A DNA stretch of 64,000 nt, from positions 3,162,001 through 3,226,000 of the forward strand of contig NZ_CP017481.1 in NCBI RefSeq assembly GCF_002307355.1. Reading direction: 5' to 3'. The notes beneath the pieces are model-generated. The model had not been told where the DNA came from. It saw only the letters and a list, made by a program, of their open reading frames with translations, and ran no database searches. Of this stretch, positions 48,179 through 60,638 are shown piece by piece. The DNA comes from Pectobacterium polaris. Its GTDB lineage: Bacteria > Pseudomonadota > Gammaproteobacteria > Enterobacterales > Enterobacteriaceae. The position numbers and the translations under genes are program-made. Position 1 is the stretch's first letter, and each line of letters starts with the position of its first letter.

Positions 48179-51100
48179 ATGATTGAACGCGGTAAATTTC
48201 GCTCACTAACGCTGGTCAACTGGAACGGCTTTTTCGCCCGCACCTTCGATCTGGATGAACTGGTTACCACGCTATCCGGCGGTAACGGTGCTGGGAAATC
48301 CACCACGATGGCCGCCTTTATTACGGCGCTGATCCCTGACCTGACGCTGTTGCACTTCAGGAACACCACCGAAGCCGGTGCCACCAGCGGTTCGCGCGAT
48401 AAAGGCCTGCACGGTAAATTGCGCGCCGGCGTCTGCTACTCCACGCTGGATGTCGTCAACTCGCGTCATCAGCGCGTGCTGGTTGGGGTTCGTCTCCAGC
48501 AGGTTGCAGGACGCGACCGTAAAGTCGATATCAAACCTTTTACCATTCAGGGATTACCGACGGCGATACAGCCGACGCAAATTCTGACGCAGGTGGTCGG
48601 CGATCGTCAGGCGCGCGTGCTCTCATTGCAGGAGCTGAAAGATCGCGTCGAGGAGATGGAAGGCGTTCAGTTCAAGCAGTTTAACTCCATCACCGACTAT
48701 CACTCGCTGATGTTTGATTTGGGCGTGGTGCCGCGTCGCCTGCGTTCTGCTTCCGATCGCAGTAAGTTCTATCGTCTGATCGAAGCTTCGCTGTACGGCG
48801 GTATTTCCAGTGCGATTACTCGCTCGCTGCGTGACTACCTGCTGCCGGAAAATAGCGGCGTGCGTAAAGCGTTTCAGGATATGGAAGCGGCGCTGCGTGA
48901 AAACCGCATGACGCTGGAAGCGATTCGCGTTACTCAGTCCGATCGCGATCTGTTTAAGCACCTGATCTCTGAAGCGACGTCCTATGTTGCTGCTGACTAC
49001 ATGCGGCACGCCAATGAGCGCCGTATTCATCTGGATGGGGCGTTGGAACTGCGTCGTGACCTGTTCTCCAGCCGTAAGCAACTGTCGAGCGAGCAATATC
49101 GCCATGTAGAAATGGCGCGAGAACTGGCGGAGCAGAGTGGTGCCGAAGGCGATCTGGAAACAGATTATCAGGCGGCCAGCGATCACCTGAATCTGGTGCA
49201 GACCGCCATGCGCCAGCAGGAAAAAATCGAGCGCTATAACGCCGACCTGGAAGAATTGAGCTATCGCCTCGAAGAACAGAACGAGGTGGTGGAAGAAGCG
49301 CGGGAGCAGCAGGCGGAAAATGAAGAACGCGCCGATGCGACCGAGCTGGAAGTGGATGAGCTGAAAAGCCAGCTTGCCGATTATCAGCAGGCGCTGGACG
49401 TGCAGCAAACACGTGCCATTCAGTACCAGCAGGCTCAGCAGGCGCTGGAACGTGCCCGCACGCTGTGTCAGTTGCCAGATTTAACGGCAGACAATGCGGA
49501 TGAGTGGCTGGACAGCTATCAGGCGAAAGAGCAGGAAGCGACAGAAATTCTGCTGATGCTGGAGCAGAAACTGAGCGTGGCCGATGCGGCGCACGGCCAG
49601 TTTGAACAAGCCTATCAACTGGTGACTAAGATTGCCGGTGCGGTGAATCGCAACGAAGCTTGGCAGGTTGCGCGCGATTTGCTGCGTGACAGCTCTTCAC
49701 AACGCTATCAGGCGGAGCGGGTACAGCCGCTGCGGATGCGTCTGTCTGAGTTGGAACAGCGCCTACGCGAACAGCAGGATGCCGAGCGGTTATTGCAGGA
49801 TTTCAGCAAACGCAACGGTCAGGATTATCAACCGGAAGAGCTGGAATCCCTCCAGCAAGAACTTGATGCCCGCATCGAAACGCTGTCATCGCTGGTGGCA
49901 GAAGCGGGCGAGCGCCGTATGGCGCTACGCCAAGAGCTGGAGCAAACCCAGCAGCGCATTCAGAAGCTGACGGCGCGAGCGCCAGTCTGGCTGGCCGCAC
50001 AGGAAATGCTGACGCAGTTGAGCGAGCAGAGCGGCGAAACGTTTGAAGATAGCCGTCAGGTAACGGAGTTCATGCAGCAACTGCTGGAGCGCGAGCGTGA
50101 AACTACGGTTGAACGTGATGACATCGCCGCCCGCAAACGCCAGATTGAAGCGCAGGTTGAGCGACTCAGCCAGCCTGGCGGTTCAGAAGACCCGCGCCTG
50201 AACGCGCTGGCGGAACGTTTTGGCGGCGTGCTGCTGTCTGAAATTTATGATGATGTGACACTGGATGATGCGCCGTACTTCTCGGCGCTTTATGGTCCTT
50301 CCCGCCATGCGATTGTGGTGTCCGATCTCTCGCTGGTGCGCGATCAGCTTGCTGGTCTCGAAGACTGTCCTGAAGATCTGTATCTGATCGAGGGGGACCC
50401 ACAGTCGTTTGATGACAGCGTATTTGCCGTTGACGAGCTGGAACGTGCTGTCGTGGTGAAAGTCGCGGAGCGTCAGTGGCGTTATTCTCGTTTCCCTGAG
50501 GTGCCGCTGTTTGGCCGCGCCGCGCGGGAAATGCGCCTGGAAAGCCTGCGTGATGAGCGCGAAGCGCTGGCGGAACAGTACGCAACGCTGTCGTTTGACG
50601 TGCAGAAAACGCAGCGCCTGCACCAGTCTTTTGGTCGCTTTATCGGTACCCATCTGGCAGTCGTTTTTGATGACGATCCCGAAGTGGAAATCCGTACGCT
50701 CAGTTCCCGTCGCGGCGAGCTGGATCGTGCGATGGCCAGCTTTGATGGCGAAAATCAGCAGCAGCGTCAGCAGTACGAACAAGCGAAAGAAGCCAGCGCA
50801 CAGCTGAATAAACTGATTCCGCGCATTAGCCTGCTTTGTGATGAGACATTGCAGGATCGCGTGGAAGAGATTCGTGCGGAATTGGATGAAACCGAAGAGT
50901 CTGCTCGCTTCATTCAGCAGCACGGTACAACGCTGGCTAAGCTGGAACCGTTGGTTTCTGTCCTGCAAAGCGATCCGCAGCAGCATGAGCAGTTGCAGGA
51001 AGATTATACGCAGGCGCAGAACGCACAGCGGCAGGCAAAACAGCAGGCGTTTGCTTTGACTGAGGTGGTGCAGCGTCGCGCGCACTTCAGCTATGCCGAT

Positions 51101-52618
51101 TCGGCTGGAATGCTGGGTGAGAATGCTGGCTTGAATGACAAACTGCGCCATCGTTTGGAACAGGCTGAGGCAGAACGGACAAAAGCACGTGAACAGCTAC
51201 GTCAGCATCAGGCACAGCTGACGCAGTACAGCCAGGTTCAGGCATCGCTGAAAAGCTCTTACGATGCCAAGCAGGACATGCTGAAGGAACTGACGCAAGA
51301 GCTTCAGGATATCGGTGTACGTGCGGACGCTGATGCCGAAGTGCGCGCCCGTCAGCGCCGTGATGAGCTGCATGCGGCATTAAGCACCAACCGCTCGCGG
51401 CGTAATCAGTTGGAAAAACAGATTACGTTCTGTGAAGCAGAAATGGACAGTTTGCAGAAGAAACTGCGCAAACTGGAACGTGATTATCACCAGATGCGTG
51501 AGCAGGTTGTTACGGCGAAAGCCGGCTGGTGTGCCGTCATGCGTTTGGTGAAAGACAACGGCGTCGAGCGTCGTCTGCACCGTCGTGAACTCGCATATAT
51601 GGAAGGCGATGAACTGCGTTCCATGTCGGATAAGGCGTTGGGTGCGCTGCGTCTGGCGGTTGCGGATAACGAACATCTGCGCGATGTGTTGCGGCTTTCG
51701 GAAGATCCGAAGCGGCCCGAACGCAAAATCCAGTTCTATATCGCCGTTTACCAGCATCTGCGCGAGCGTATCCGTCAGGATATTATTCGCACCGATGATC
51801 CGGTAGAAGCCATTGAGCAGATGGAAATCGAGCTTAACCGCCTGACTGAAGAACTGACGGCGCGTGAACAGATGCTGGCCATCAGCTCTCGTAGCGTGGC
51901 AAACATCATCCGTAAAACGATCCAGCGTGAGCAGAACCGTATTCGGATGCTGAATCAGGGGCTGCAAGCGGTCGCGTTTGGTCAGGTGAAGAGTGTTCGC
52001 CTCAACGTTAACGTGCGCGAAACGCATACCACGCTACTCAACGTGTTGTCCGAACAGCAGGAAATGCATCAGGATCTGTTTAACAGCAACCGTCTGACCT
52101 TCTCGGAAGCGTTGGCAAAACTGTATCAGCGCCTGAATCCTGAAATTGATATGGGACAGCGCACGCCGCAAACCATCGGTGAAGAGCTGCTGGATTACCG
52201 AAACTATCTTGAAATGGAAGTTGAGGTTAACCGTGGCGCGGATGGCTGGCTGCGAGCAGAAAGTGGGGCGCTGTCGACCGGGGAAGCCATCGGAACCGGG
52301 ATGTCGATTCTGGTCATGGTGGTACAGAGCTGGGAAGAAGAGTCGAAGCGCCTGCGTGGCAAAGATATTATTCCGTGTCGTCTGCTCTTCCTCGATGAGG
52401 CGGCGCGTCTGGATGCCAAGTCGATCGCGACGCTGTTCGAGCTTTGCGATCGTCTGGAAATGCAGCTGGTCATCGCTGCACCGGAAAATATCAGCCCCGA
52501 GAAGGGAACCACCTATAAGCTGGTGCGTAAAGTCTACCAGAACAACGAGCACGTCCATGTGGTCGGGCTGCGTGGCTTCGGAACGGAAGCGCCAGAGACA
52601 CAAGAGCAAGCCTCATAG
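48179..52618 (+). CDS. mukB: Chromosome condensin ATPase MukB
   Basis: A 1479-residue SMC-like protein (E. coli 1486). Walker [10 protein letters not shown] is at about residues 34-42. Long coiled coils (about 230-660 and 785-1110) flank the hinge ([29 protein letters not shown]...). The C-terminal head has [13 protein letters not shown] (signature) and [13 protein letters not shown] (Walker B). With MukE and MukF it compacts and segregates the chromosome. GAGGA nine bases before ATG 48179 provides its own ribosome binding site, consistent with loss of direct coupling to mukE. Confidence 0.98.
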   Translation: MIERGKFRSLTLVNWNGFFARTFDLDELVTTLSGGNGAGKSTTMAAFITALIPDLTLLHFRNTTEAGATSGSRDKGLHGKLRAGVCYSTLDVVNSRHQRVLVGVRLQQVAGRDRKVDIKPFTIQGLPTAIQPTQILTQVVGDRQARVLSLQELKDRVEEMEGVQFKQFNSITDYHSLMFDLGVVPRRLRSASDRSKFYRLIEASLYGGISSAITRSLRDYLLPENSGVRKAFQDMEAALRENRMTLEAIRVTQSDRDLFKHLISEATSYVAADYMRHANERRIHLDGALELRRDLFSSRKQLSSEQYRHVEMARELAEQSGAEGDLETDYQAASDHLNLVQTAMRQQEKIERYNADLEELSYRLEEQNEVVEEAREQQAENEERADATELEVDELKSQLADYQQALDVQQTRAIQYQQAQQALERARTLCQLPDLTADNADEWLDSYQAKEQEATEILLMLEQKLSVADAAHGQFEQAYQLVTKIAGAVNRNEAWQVARDLLRDSSSQRYQAERVQPLRMRLSELEQRLREQQDAERLLQDFSKRNGQDYQPEELESLQQELDARIETLSSLVAEAGERRMALRQELEQTQQRIQKLTARAPVWLAAQEMLTQLSEQSGETFEDSRQVTEFMQQLLERERETTVERDDIAARKRQIEAQVERLSQPGGSEDPRLNALAERFGGVLLSEIYDDVTLDDAPYFSALYGPSRHAIVVSDLSLVRDQLAGLEDCPEDLYLIEGDPQSFDDSVFAVDELERAVVVKVAERQWRYSRFPEVPLFGRAAREMRLESLRDEREALAEQYATLSFDVQKTQRLHQSFGRFIGTHLAVVFDDDPEVEIRTLSSRRGELDRAMASFDGENQQQRQQYEQAKEASAQLNKLIPRISLLCDETLQDRVEEIRAELDETEESARFIQQHGTTLAKLEPLVSVLQSDPQQHEQLQEDYTQAQNAQRQAKQQAFALTEVVQRRAHFSYADSAGMLGENAGLNDKLRHRLEQAEAERTKAREQLRQHQAQLTQYSQVQASLKSSYDAKQDMLKELTQELQDIGVRADADAEVRARQRRDELHAALSTNRSRRNQLEKQITFCEAEMDSLQKKLRKLERDYHQMREQVVTAKAGWCAVMRLVKDNGVERRLHRRELAYMEGDELRSMSDKALGALRLAVADNEHLRDVLRLSEDPKRPERKIQFYIAVYQHLRERIRQDIIRTDDPVEAIEQMEIELNRLTEELTAREQMLAISSRSVANIIRKTIQREQNRIRMLNQGLQAVAFGQVKSVRLNVNVRETHTTLLNVLSEQQEMHQDLFNSNRLTFSEALAKLYQRLNPEIDMGQRTPQTIGEELLDYRNYLEMEVEVNRGADGWLRAESGALSTGEAIGTGMSILVMVVQSWEEESKRLRGKDIIPCRLLFLDEAARLDAKSIATLFELCDRLEMQLVIAAPENISPEKGTTYKLVRKVYQNNEHVHVVGLRGFGTEAPETQEQAS

Positions 52619-53054
52619 CGGGGAGCGGTAAATTTTATCGTTGTAAACCTTGCCGCTATTTTCCTCTATAATGATAAAGCCGCTTTTTTAAGCGGCTTTA
52701 TTTTTTTCGTAAAGCGTTGCGTAAAGGGAATGTTGAATACGAATAGCTTCATCAAACGCGTAAGATAATAACCAGAAGAAGAAGCAAAAATATTTTTCTC
52801 TTTATATACTGACGATGAAGCGATTACAGACCGTAGAAGGATTTGCGGTTTTATGTTGCAAGGTGGCGTACCGTAATAACGGACGCGATATAAAAATGAT
52901 CATATTTCATTCTTTCTCATTTTCTACACAAGAAAACCTAAAGAATGTGCTTACGCCAGTATGACCGTATACGAGCGAATTCGGTTTGTTATTTCCATAT
53001 CCAACGTGGATTGTCGTGAAAGCATAGTGATTAATGAGTACAGGGGATAAATGG
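52619..53054. other. Intergenic region mukB-ldtD
   Basis: About 436 bases. It contains the mukB terminator (52675-52707). The rest is AT-rich with no convincing ORF, and should carry the ldtD promoter. I see no operator I can name. Confidence 0.6.
52675..52707 (+). terminator. Intrinsic terminator of the mukFEB operon
   Basis: An 11-bp stem (52675-52685 with 52690-52700), 4-base loop and a run of T to 52707. Confidence 0.92.
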
Positions 53055-54791
53055 ATGTTGTTGTTACATAAACGAAAAATGGTCAGGCTGCTGTTACGCG
53101 TGGGTTGTATTTGGGTCGGAAGCCTGTCTCCTTCGTTTTCGGTGCTGGCAGCATCTCCGACGGTGGTATCCGGCTTATCGCAAAGCTCGGGCGTGGTGTC
53201 TGTAGAAAATAGCCGTGCAGGGCTTCTGGCCGCGCTGCCGCACGGTATGTCGTTACATTATCTCTCTGATTTATCATCGCTTTATGCCCAACATCAGATG
53301 CAACCTATGTGGGCAGATAACCGTGCGGTTCAACAGTTTCAACAACAGCTGGCCGAATTGGCGATAGCTGGCGTACAGCCGCAGTTCACTACGTGGGTAA
53401 CCTGGCTGACCGATCCGCAATTGACCGGATTTGCGCGTGATGTCGTACTATCGGATGCGATGCTGGGCTATTTGCAGTTCGTCTCGGGTGTAGAACGCAG
53501 CGGTAACGACTGGCTGTACAGCAGCGTACCTTACCGTCTGCAATCACCGGCGCTCAATATCGTTGCGCAATGGCAACAGGCCGTGAAATCCGGCACCAGC
53601 GCGGCTTATGTCGTTTCGCTGGCACCCCAGCATTCGCAATACGCCAAAATGCATGAAGCGCTGAAGACCATGCTGACGGACAATCGCCCGTGGCCGAGCC
53701 TGAATCTGGCGGAGTCTTTGCGCCCGGAACAGCAGAGTCGGGAACTGGCGGTACTGCGTGAAATTCTGCAACGTACTGGCATGCTGTCTTCAACGGAGAG
53801 CATTACGCTATTTAACGAAAATACCGCAGTGACGACAGTATCGACAGGACAGGCTCCGCTGGTCGAGGGCGCCGCTATCGACGATCGTTATACTGGCGAA
53901 CTGGTTGACGCGGTTAAACGCTTCCAGCATTGGCAAGGGCTGGAGGGTGATGGCGTTATTGGTAAGCGTACGCGCGATTGGCTCAATGTGTCCCCGCAAA
54001 TGCGCGCAACGCTGCTAGCGCTGAATATCCAGCGTCTGCGCCTGTTACCGGACAATGTTCACACCGGTATCATGGTGAACATCCCCAATTATTCACTGAT
54101 CTATTATCAAGATGGCGCTGAACGCTTATCATCGCGCGTGATTGTTGGGCAGCCTAAACGCAAAACGCCATTGATGAGCAGCTCGCTGTATAACGTCGTG
54201 GTCAATCCGCCATGGAATGTTCCTACGACGCTGACTCGGCAGGACATCATTCCGAAAGTGGTGCGCGACCCCGGTTATCTACAGCGCCATGGCTACACGG
54301 TGTTGTCCGGCTGGAGTCAGGATGCTGAAGCGATCGATCCTTCCATGATCGATTGGCCGATGGTCTCAGCAGAGCGCTTCCCCTATCGCCTGCGTCAGGC
54401 CCCAGGTGCGAATAACTCGCTGGGACGCTACAAATTTAATATGCCGAATTCAGAAGCGATTTATCTGCACGACACGCCTAATCACAATCTATTCCAGCGT
54501 GATATCCGTGCGCTGAGCTCCGGCTGCGTGCGGGTTAATAAGGCATCGGAACTGGCTAGCATGCTATTGCAGGATGCGGGATGGAATAATAACCGTATTT
54601 CTTCCACGCTGGATCAGGGAAATACCACCTTTGTGTCAATGAAACATCGGATTCCGGTCAACCTCTATTACCTGACCGCGTGGGTGGCCGAAGATGGCAG
54701 ACCACAGTTCCGAACAGATATTTACAATTATGATGACACCGCTCGTGCCGGGACGAAAGTGCTGTCCAGAGCAGGGCTGTTGCTTCAGTAA
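53055..54791 (+). CDS. ldtD: L,D-transpeptidase LdtD
   Basis: A 578-residue periplasmic enzyme (E. coli YcbB/LdtD, 615) forming 3-3 meso-DAP crosslinks in peptidoglycan. It has an N-terminal signal (about 1-35), a peptidoglycan-binding domain ([26 protein letters not shown], about 285-315) and the YkuD catalytic domain with [11 protein letters not shown] and the active-site Cys in [16 protein letters not shown] 53055 has AGGGG eight bases upstream; ATG 53034 lacks one. It is shorter than E. coli chiefly in the linker before the binding domain. Confidence 0.95.
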   Translation: MLLLHKRKMVRLLLRVGCIWVGSLSPSFSVLAASPTVVSGLSQSSGVVSVENSRAGLLAALPHGMSLHYLSDLSSLYAQHQMQPMWADNRAVQQFQQQLAELAIAGVQPQFTTWVTWLTDPQLTGFARDVVLSDAMLGYLQFVSGVERSGNDWLYSSVPYRLQSPALNIVAQWQQAVKSGTSAAYVVSLAPQHSQYAKMHEALKTMLTDNRPWPSLNLAESLRPEQQSRELAVLREILQRTGMLSSTESITLFNENTAVTTVSTGQAPLVEGAAIDDRYTGELVDAVKRFQHWQGLEGDGVIGKRTRDWLNVSPQMRATLLALNIQRLRLLPDNVHTGIMVNIPNYSLIYYQDGAERLSSRVIVGQPKRKTPLMSSSLYNVVVNPPWNVPTTLTRQDIIPKVVRDPGYLQRHGYTVLSGWSQDAEAIDPSMIDWPMVSAERFPYRLRQAPGANNSLGRYKFNMPNSEAIYLHDTPNHNLFQRDIRALSSGCVRVNKASELASMLLQDAGWNNNRISSTLDQGNTTFVSMKHRIPVNLYYLTAWVAEDGRPQFRTDIYNYDDTARAGTKVLSRAGLLLQ

Positions 54792-54970
54792 GTATTGAAA
54801 ACACGGGCATTAGCGGTATCGGTATTTTATCGTTTTTGCGGGGGATCGATGCGATCTCCCGCAAACCCGTAAGCAAAGCGGGTTGACTCACTTTTCTCTG
54901 GCAGTTAAGGTTCAAGGCGGCACGTTTTGTGCCTCCTTTTATACCGTTCTTTAGCCAGGGTACTTGTTCT

Positions 54971-55519
54971 ATGGATCACATTGACAATCATCGCCGTAAG
55001 TGGCTTGCACTGGGTGGTGCCGCGTTGGGTATCGCACTCCTTCCCGGTCAGGCATTTGCGACGTTATCTACACCCCGACCACGAATTTTGACGCTGAACA
55101 ATCTGAATACCGGAGAGCTGCTGAAAACGGAATTCTTTGATGGCAAACGGTATAACAAGTCAGAACTTTCCCGCCTGAATCACTTTTTCCGCGACTATCG
55201 CGCCAATAAAGTCAAAACGATTGATCCTCAACTTTTCGATCAGCTCTATCGCTTACAGGTCATGTTGGGCACCAACAAGCCCGTACAGCTGATTTCTGGT
55301 TATCGCGCGATAGATACGAATAACGAATTACGCGCGCATAGCAGAGGTGTGGCAAAGCAGAGCTACCACACGAAAGGGCAGGCGATGGATTTCCATATTG
55401 AAGGCGTTCAACTCGCTAACATTCGTAAAGCGGCGATGAAAATGCGTGCCGGCGGCGTTGGCTACTACCCACGCAGTGATTTCGTTCACATCGATACCGG
55501 CCCCGTCCGCACCTGGTAA
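54971..55519 (+). CDS. mepK: Murein endopeptidase MepK (YcbK)
   Basis: A 182-residue M15-type zinc peptidase, identical in length to E. coli YcbK/MepK, which cleaves 3-3 crosslinks. The N-terminus NHRRKWLALGGAALGIALLPGQAFA is a twin-arginine type signal. Zinc and catalytic residues lie in SRGVAKQSYHTKGQAMDFHIEG and SDFVHIDTGP. It follows ldtD, which makes the crosslinks that it cuts. ATG 54971 is used; the in-frame start at 54929 is unsupported. Confidence 0.95.
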   Translation: MDHIDNHRRKWLALGGAALGIALLPGQAFATLSTPRPRILTLNNLNTGELLKTEFFDGKRYNKSELSRLNHFFRDYRANKVKTIDPQLFDQLYRLQVMLGTNKPVQLISGYRAIDTNNELRAHSRGVAKQSYHTKGQAMDFHIEGVQLANIRKAAMKMRAGGVGYYPRSDFVHIDTGPVRTW

Positions 55520-55602
55520 TTCGCTACCACAGCGTTAAATTTTTTTCTGATACGGTTCGCTAATGCAGAGTGAACCGCTCAGTTTATTCAACATGGAGTG
55601 AT

Positions 55603-56250
55603 ATGAAATATCAAATTGTCCCGGTGACGGCATTTAGCCAGAACTGCACATTGTTATGGTGTGAAAAAACGAATGAAGCGGCGATTGTCGATCCCGGTGG
55701 CGATGCAGAAAAAATCAAACGTGCCGTCGCGGATGCAGGCATTTCAGTTAAGCAGATTCTATTGACGCACGGCCATCTGGATCATGTGGGTGCAGCGGCG
55801 GAATTGGCCGAGCACTATCAGGTATCGATTATTGGTCCACAGATTGAAGATGCTTTTTGGTTAGAAGGGCTGCCGGCACAGAGCCGTATGTTTGGTCTGG
55901 AAGAATGCGCGCCGCTGACGCCATCGCGTTGGCTACAGGAAGGTGATGAGGTTAGCGTGGGCGAGACAACGCTGGCGGTTTTCCACTGCCCAGGCCATAC
56001 ACCGGGCCACATTGTTTTCTTTGATGCAGAATCGAGCCTGGCACAGGTAGGCGATGTTATTTTCAACGGTGGCGTAGGGCGTACCGATTTCCCACAGGGG
56101 GATCATCAGGCGTTGATTGCGTCTATCAAAAATAAGCTGCTGCCGCTGGGTGACGATGTGACGTTTATTCCAGGACATGGCCCGATGTCGACGTTAGGAC
56201 ATGAACGCAAGACCAACCCTTTCCTGCGTGAAGATGCCGCGATTTGGTAA
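55603..56250 (+). CDS. gloC: Type II hydroxyacylglutathione hydrolase
   Basis: A 215-residue metallo-beta-lactamase fold glyoxalase II (E. coli YcbL/GloC), hydrolysing S-lactoylglutathione. Metal motifs are [24 protein letters not shown] and [13 protein letters not shown] 55603 ([15 protein letters not shown]) matches the family start. Confidence 0.96.
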   Translation: MKYQIVPVTAFSQNCTLLWCEKTNEAAIVDPGGDAEKIKRAVADAGISVKQILLTHGHLDHVGAAAELAEHYQVSIIGPQIEDAFWLEGLPAQSRMFGLEECAPLTPSRWLQEGDEVSVGETTLAVFHCPGHTPGHIVFFDAESSLAQVGDVIFNGGVGRTDFPQGDHQALIASIKNKLLPLGDDVTFIPGHGPMSTLGHERKTNPFLREDAAIW

Positions 56251-56306
56251 TTTCTGTACTCTTTTATCAGTAAATGACAGGAATTTATCAATAAAAGGTA
56301 GAAATG

Positions 56307-56336
56307 AAAAAGCCGACACAGTGTGTCGGCTTTTTT
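56307..56336. terminator. Bidirectional terminator between gloC and aspC
   Basis: GCCGACAC, three bases, GTGTCGGC, flanked by A- and T-runs (56307-56311; 56331-56336). Confidence 0.92.
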
Positions 56337-56349
56337 AATCGCAGAACGA

Positions 56350-57540
56350 TTAGAGTACGGCAACAATCGCTTCGCAGAGTGGAGCCATGTTTTCCGGCGT
56401 CATTCCTGCAACGTTGATACGGCCAGAATTCACCGCGTAAACGCCGAATTCATCACGCAGACGCAGAACCTGCTCTTTGGTCAAGCCACTGAATGAGAAC
56501 ATCCCATTCTGGTTGATGATGAAGGAGAAATCCTGATTTGCCCCTTTTTCCTGCAAGGTATTCACGAACAGCTGACGCATGCGTTGAATACGCTCACGCA
56601 TCGCCGTTAATTCCTGTTCCCAGACGGCTTTCAGTGCATCGTTGCCCAGAATGGTCGCAACAACGGTTGCGCCGTGTGACGGTGGGTTGGAGTAGTTTGC
56701 ACGAATAGCCGCTTTCACCTGGCTGAATGCGGTGTCTGCTGTTGCGGCATCTGCAGCAACCAGCGTGCAGGCACCGACGCGCTCATTGTACAAACCGAAG
56801 TTTTTAGAGTACGAGCTGCATACGATCAGTTCATCGTGCTTCGCGGCGAAGAGTCGCAGGCCTTCCGCATCTTCTTCGAGCCCACGAGCAAAGCCCTGAT
56901 AGGCGAAGTCAAACAGCGGCAGCCAGCCTTTTGCTACAGACAGTTCGGCCAACGTAGCCCACTGCTCAGCGGTAGGATCGATACCGGTTGGGTTGTGGCA
57001 ACAGCCGTGGAACAGCACCACGTCACCGGCTTGTGCGGCATTCAGGCTGTTCAGCAGGCCATCAAAATCCAGCGCGTGGTTCGCGGCATCGTAGTAGTCA
57101 TACTGACATACTTCCAAACCGACAGCAGAGAAGACGTTATTGTGATTTGGCCAGGTTGGATTGCTGATCCAAATGCGTTTTGCAGACGTTTGATTTGCAA
57201 TGAAATCAGCGGCTACGCGCAACGCACCTGTTCCGCCTGGCGTTTGCGCCGTGCGGGCACGTTTGTCGGCAATGATGGCATTCTGCTTGCCAAACAACAG
57301 CTCCTGCGTGCACTGACCGAATGCTGGCAGACCGTCAATGCCCAGATAATTTTTGGTGGTTTCATTTTCCAGCAGATAGTGTTCTGCTTTTTTTACGCTG
57401 GTCAGAACCGGAGTTTTACCGGTTTCATCTTTATAGACACCAATACCCAGATTGATTTTATTCGCGCGGTCATCGGCGCGGAAAAGATCGGTCAGCCCGA
57501 GAATAGGATCGGCCGGTGCGGCAGAGATATTTTCAAACAT
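56350..57540 (-). CDS. aspC: Aspartate aminotransferase
   Basis: A 396-residue PLP-dependent class I aminotransferase, the E. coli length, interconverting aspartate/2-oxoglutarate and oxaloacetate/glutamate. The PLP lysine is in [15 protein letters not shown]; other markers are [13 protein letters not shown] and [10 protein letters not shown]. The start [16 protein letters not shown] is at ATG 57540; a longer frame to 57609 is not supported by the family. Confidence 0.97.
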   Translation of the reverse strand: MFENISAAPADPILGLTDLFRADDRANKINLGIGVYKDETGKTPVLTSVKKAEHYLLENETTKNYLGIDGLPAFGQCTQELLFGKQNAIIADKRARTAQTPGGTGALRVAADFIANQTSAKRIWISNPTWPNHNNVFSAVGLEVCQYDYYDAANHALDFDGLLNSLNAAQAGDVVLFHGCCHNPTGIDPTAEQWATLAELSVAKGWLPLFDFAYQGFARGLEEDAEGLRLFAAKHDELIVCSSYSKNFGLYNERVGACTLVAADAATADTAFSQVKAAIRANYSNPPSHGATVVATILGNDALKAVWEQELTAMRERIQRMRQLFVNTLQEKGANQDFSFIINQNGMFSFSGLTKEQVLRLRDEFGVYAVNSGRINVAGMTPENMAPLCEAIVAVL

Positions 57541-57868
57541 TGCCAGAATGTTCCATAACTGAGATGAAATAAGAATTCTCAGAGTACCGTCAGTAAAAGG
57601 CTTTGCCAACCGTTGATGTCAAAAAGAAAGGGAAATAACAGGGAGAAGGAGAGAGACGAAATAAAAGACTGGTTAGGCGAGAATAATTGGCGCAGCGTGG
57701 CGTAAAGCAGAAACAGAAAATGCGGGAGAGCGTTTTTCAACGTTGCAGGCGACGGTTCGTAAAAGTGGAGAGCTATCGCTACCCAGCACGCAATAAAAAA
57801 GACAGAGCCGAAGCCCTGTCTTTTCATGCAATACGAACGATTAACTCGTTACGTTATGCAATGCCAAC
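57541..57868. other. Intergenic region aspC-ompF
   Basis: 328 bases: the aspC upstream region, and the ompF terminator at 57797-57824. An 82-codon minus-strand frame here (57579-57827) begins inside the terminator and is not credible. Confidence 0.6.
57797..57824 (-). terminator. Intrinsic terminator of ompF
   Basis: AAAAGACAG and CTGTCTTTT pair across a 10-base spacer containing a GGCTTCGGCT inner hairpin; the minus-strand tail is a U-run. Confidence 0.88.
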
Positions 57869-58942
57869 TTAGAACTGGTAAACAACACCCACGTTCACGA
57901 TATCGTTGTTTTCGATACCATAATTGTTGTTTTTGTCCAACAGGCTAATGTCGTATTCAGCGTAAGTAGAGAAGTTCTTGTTGAATGCATAGGTTGCACC
58001 AATGCTTGCATACTTAACGCCATAGTCGTTTACAACATTGCTGATTTTGTCTTTACGAGAAACGTAAGCAATTGTCGGAGTCAGGCCGAAATCAAAGTTG
58101 TACTGTGCAACCACTTCGAAGATTTTGCTCTCATCAGCAATAACGCCATCGATTGGTGCATAGAAATTACGAGCTTCGCCGTAAGTGGCTGCAACGTAGA
58201 TGTTATTTGCATCGTATTTCAGGCCTGTTGACCATACGTCTGCACGATCACCACCAGCAGTTGATGCACGTTGAGCAGCGGTACGCTCATAAGAGCCGTA
58301 AGAAGCAACCGCGCCTACGCCGAAATCAGTATCATAAGACAGAGACGTCGCCCACGCATCGCCGTGATTGCGTTCGATGTTCTTGCCAGTTGCGCTAACG
58401 GTAGAAGAAGTATCGTCTTTAGCAACGTATTGCAGACCGAAACCTAAGCCGTCAACCAGACCAAAGAAGTTAGAGGTGTTATAAGTTGCGGCGTTACCGA
58501 TACGGCCAGTCAGGGTATCGGTGATGCTGCTGTCACCGCCGTTTTCCGGCAGCACGTCGGTATAAGCCATACCGTTATAAGCTACGCCTGTGTTACGGCC
58601 GTAGTCGAAAGAACCGAAATCACCAAATTTCAGACCAGCAAACGCTTTACGGGTTTTTCCTGCGCTGCCATTGCTATCTTCGGCTTTCTTGGCATCGAAT
58701 TGGTATTCGAAAGTACCGTAACCAGTCAGATCGTTGTTGATCTGAGTCTGTCCTTTAAAGCCCAGACGTGCATAGGTATTGTCTTCGTTGTCTGTGTCTT
58801 GGTTATTGAAAGTATAACCAGCATGTACACGACCATTCAGATCCAGCTTGTTGGCGTCTTTATTATAGATTTCTGCTGCGTTGGCTGTGCCTGCGACTAA
58901 CAGAGCTGGGATTACTACTGCAAGAATGTTGCGTTTCATCAT
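57869..58942 (-). CDS. ompF: Outer membrane general porin (OmpF/OmpC family)
   Basis: A 357-residue trimeric porin. The signal peptide is MMKRNILAVVIPALLVAGTANA, and the mature part starts AEIYNKDANKLDLNGRVHAGY, with beta strands throughout. The constriction loop holds PENGGDSSITDTLTGR (usual PEFGGD), and the last residue is Phe (GVVYQF), as needed for assembly. The position between aspC and asnS is that of ompF in E. coli. The start ATG 58942 is preceded by GAGGGTAATA, like E. coli ompF. OmpR control is expected (see 59100-59136). Confidence 0.95.
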   Translation of the reverse strand: MMKRNILAVVIPALLVAGTANAAEIYNKDANKLDLNGRVHAGYTFNNQDTDNEDNTYARLGFKGQTQINNDLTGYGTFEYQFDAKKAEDSNGSAGKTRKAFAGLKFGDFGSFDYGRNTGVAYNGMAYTDVLPENGGDSSITDTLTGRIGNAATYNTSNFFGLVDGLGFGLQYVAKDDTSSTVSATGKNIERNHGDAWATSLSYDTDFGVGAVASYGSYERTAAQRASTAGGDRADVWSTGLKYDANNIYVAATYGEARNFYAPIDGVIADESKIFEVVAQYNFDFGLTPTIAYVSRKDKISNVVNDYGVKYASIGATYAFNKNFSTYAEYDISLLDKNNNYGIENNDIVNVGVVYQF

Positions 58943-59099
58943 TATTACCCTCATTGGTGTTATTTAGACACCTGCCACTGCCATAAATAATTCTTTACGG
59001 AACTATTCCTGAAAGTTTGGTGTCTTCCTGTGTCTGAACGCAGTTTTCCATTCACTCGCCAGTTAATCCACCCTAAAGATGCTACAAAGTTCGCAATCG

Positions 59100-59136
59100 A
59101 GTAACAAATGGAAATAATGTGTATCTAAATGTAAAA
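59100..59136 (-). promoter_or_regulatory. OmpR-box-like region upstream of ompF
   Basis: On the minus strand TTTACATTTAGATACACATT and TTTCCATTTGTTACTC resemble OmpR sites (TTTACTTTTNGTTACATATT type). They lie about 160-195 bases upstream of the ompF ATG. Called by eye. Confidence 0.4.
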
Positions 59137-59167
59137 TTCAGGGAACTTTGTGAGACATAACAAAAAT

Positions 59168-59197
59168 TAAAAAAAAAGAGCCGGGAAACCCGACTCT
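59168..59197 (-). terminator. Intrinsic terminator of asnS
   Basis: A 9-bp stem (59177-59185 with 59189-59197, one G-U) with a 3-base loop and a long minus-strand U-run (59168-59176). Confidence 0.9.
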
Positions 59198-59237
59198 TCT
59201 TTTCTACATATTTGTTTTACTTATATTAAATTTTTAT

Positions 59238-60638
59238 TTAGAAACTGGCGTTCCGTGGTGTGCGTGGGAAAGGAATAACATCGCGCACATTTTGTACACC
59301 GGTAACATAGGCAATCAATCGTTCAAAACCTAAACCGAAACCGGAATGTGGAATGGTGCCGTAACGACGTAAATCACGATACCACCAGTAGTCTTCTTTA
59401 TTCAGTCCCATCTCTTCCAGACGGCTATCCAACTGAGCCAGACGCTCTTCACGCTGAGAGCCACCGATGATTTCACCAATTCCCGGTGCCAGAACATCCA
59501 TTGCAGCAACGGTCTTACCGTCTTCATTCATGCGCATGTAGAAGGCTTTGATGTCTTTCGGGTAGTTTTTAACGACAACCGGTGCTTTGAAGTGTTGCTC
59601 CGCCAGATAACGCTCGTGTTCGGAGGAGAGGTCAACGCCCCAGTAAACTGGGTTCTCGAACTGCTGCCCACAATTCAGCAGGATCTCGACAGCGTCGGTG
59701 TAGTCCACCTGTGCGAAATCGGAACTGACGAATTTCTCCAGTCGAGTGATGGCTTCTTTATCAACGCGCTCAGCAAAGAACGCCATATCATCGGCACGTT
59801 CGTTCAGGACGGCCTGGAAAACATATTTCAGCAGGTTTTCGGCCAACGCCGCGACGTCATCCAAAGAGGCGAAGGCGACTTCCGGTTCGATCATCCAAAA
59901 CTCAGCCAGATGGCGGCTGGTGTTAGAGTTTTCCGCACGGAACGTTGGGCCAAAGGTATAGACGTTGGACAGCGCACAGGCATAGGTTTCGCCATTCAGT
60001 TGACCGGATACAGTCAGGAACGCTTCTTTACCGAAGAAATCTTCGCTGAAATCCACTTTACCTTGTTCGGTACGCGGCAGATTTTCCAGATCGAGAGTAG
60101 AAACGCGGAACATTTCACCCGCGCCTTCGGTATCCGATGCGGTAATCAGCGGGGTAGATACCCAGAAGTAACCGTTCTCGTGGAAGAAGCGGTGAATCGC
60201 CTGCGCCAGCGTATGGCGAACGCGCGCAACGGCACCGATCAGATTCGTGCGTGGACGCAGGTGCGCCACTTCACGCAGATATTCGATGCTGTGACGCTTT
60301 GCCGCCATCGGGTAGGTATCAGGATCGTCAACCCAGCCGACAACATTGACGTTGGTGGCTTGCAGTTCGAAGCTCTGGCCTTCACCTGGAGACGCGACGA
60401 CGTTACCGGTGATTTCAACGGAGCAGCCGGTAGTCAGGTGCAGTACGTCATCCTGATAATTGGAGAGATTATTATTAACGACAGCCTGTAATGGATTAAA
60501 GCAGGAGCCGTCATAAACGGCGATAAAGGAGATACCGGCTTTAGAATCTCTCCGGGTACGTACCCAGCCGCGCACGGTGACTTCGCTGTCAACGGCGACA
60601 CGGCCTTGCAGTACATCGACTACAGGCACTACGCTCAT
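59238..60638 (-). CDS. asnS: Asparaginyl-tRNA synthetase
   Basis: A 466-residue class IIb synthetase, the E. coli length. The N-terminal OB-fold anticodon domain ([26 protein letters not shown]) is followed by the catalytic core with motif 2 ([24 protein letters not shown]) and motif 3 ([15 protein letters not shown]). It ends [10 protein letters not shown]. Between ompF and pncB, as in E. coli. Confidence 0.98.
   Translation of the reverse strand: MSVVPVVDVLQGRVAVDSEVTVRGWVRTRRDSKAGISFIAVYDGSCFNPLQAVVNNNLSNYQDDVLHLTTGCSVEITGNVVASPGEGQSFELQATNVNVVGWVDDPDTYPMAAKRHSIEYLREVAHLRPRTNLIGAVARVRHTLAQAIHRFFHENGYFWVSTPLITASDTEGAGEMFRVSTLDLENLPRTEQGKVDFSEDFFGKEAFLTVSGQLNGETYACALSNVYTFGPTFRAENSNTSRHLAEFWMIEPEVAFASLDDVAALAENLLKYVFQAVLNERADDMAFFAERVDKEAITRLEKFVSSDFAQVDYTDAVEILLNCGQQFENPVYWGVDLSSEHERYLAEQHFKAPVVVKNYPKDIKAFYMRMNEDGKTVAAMDVLAPGIGEIIGGSQREERLAQLDSRLEEMGLNKEDYWWYRDLRRYGTIPHSGFGLGFERLIAYVTGVQNVRDVIPFPRTPRNASF

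Noticed and set aside
48623..49408. Long antisense ORF (about 261 codons) inside mukB
   Set aside because: Lies entirely opposite a well-conserved gene; composition reflects mukB codon periodicity, with no recognisable domain. The same applies to antisense frames at 50183-51151 and 51380-52027.
57579..57827. 82-codon hydrophobic minus-strand ORF between aspC and ompF
   Set aside because: Begins inside the ompF terminator and has no ribosome binding site; likely chance in AT-rich DNA.
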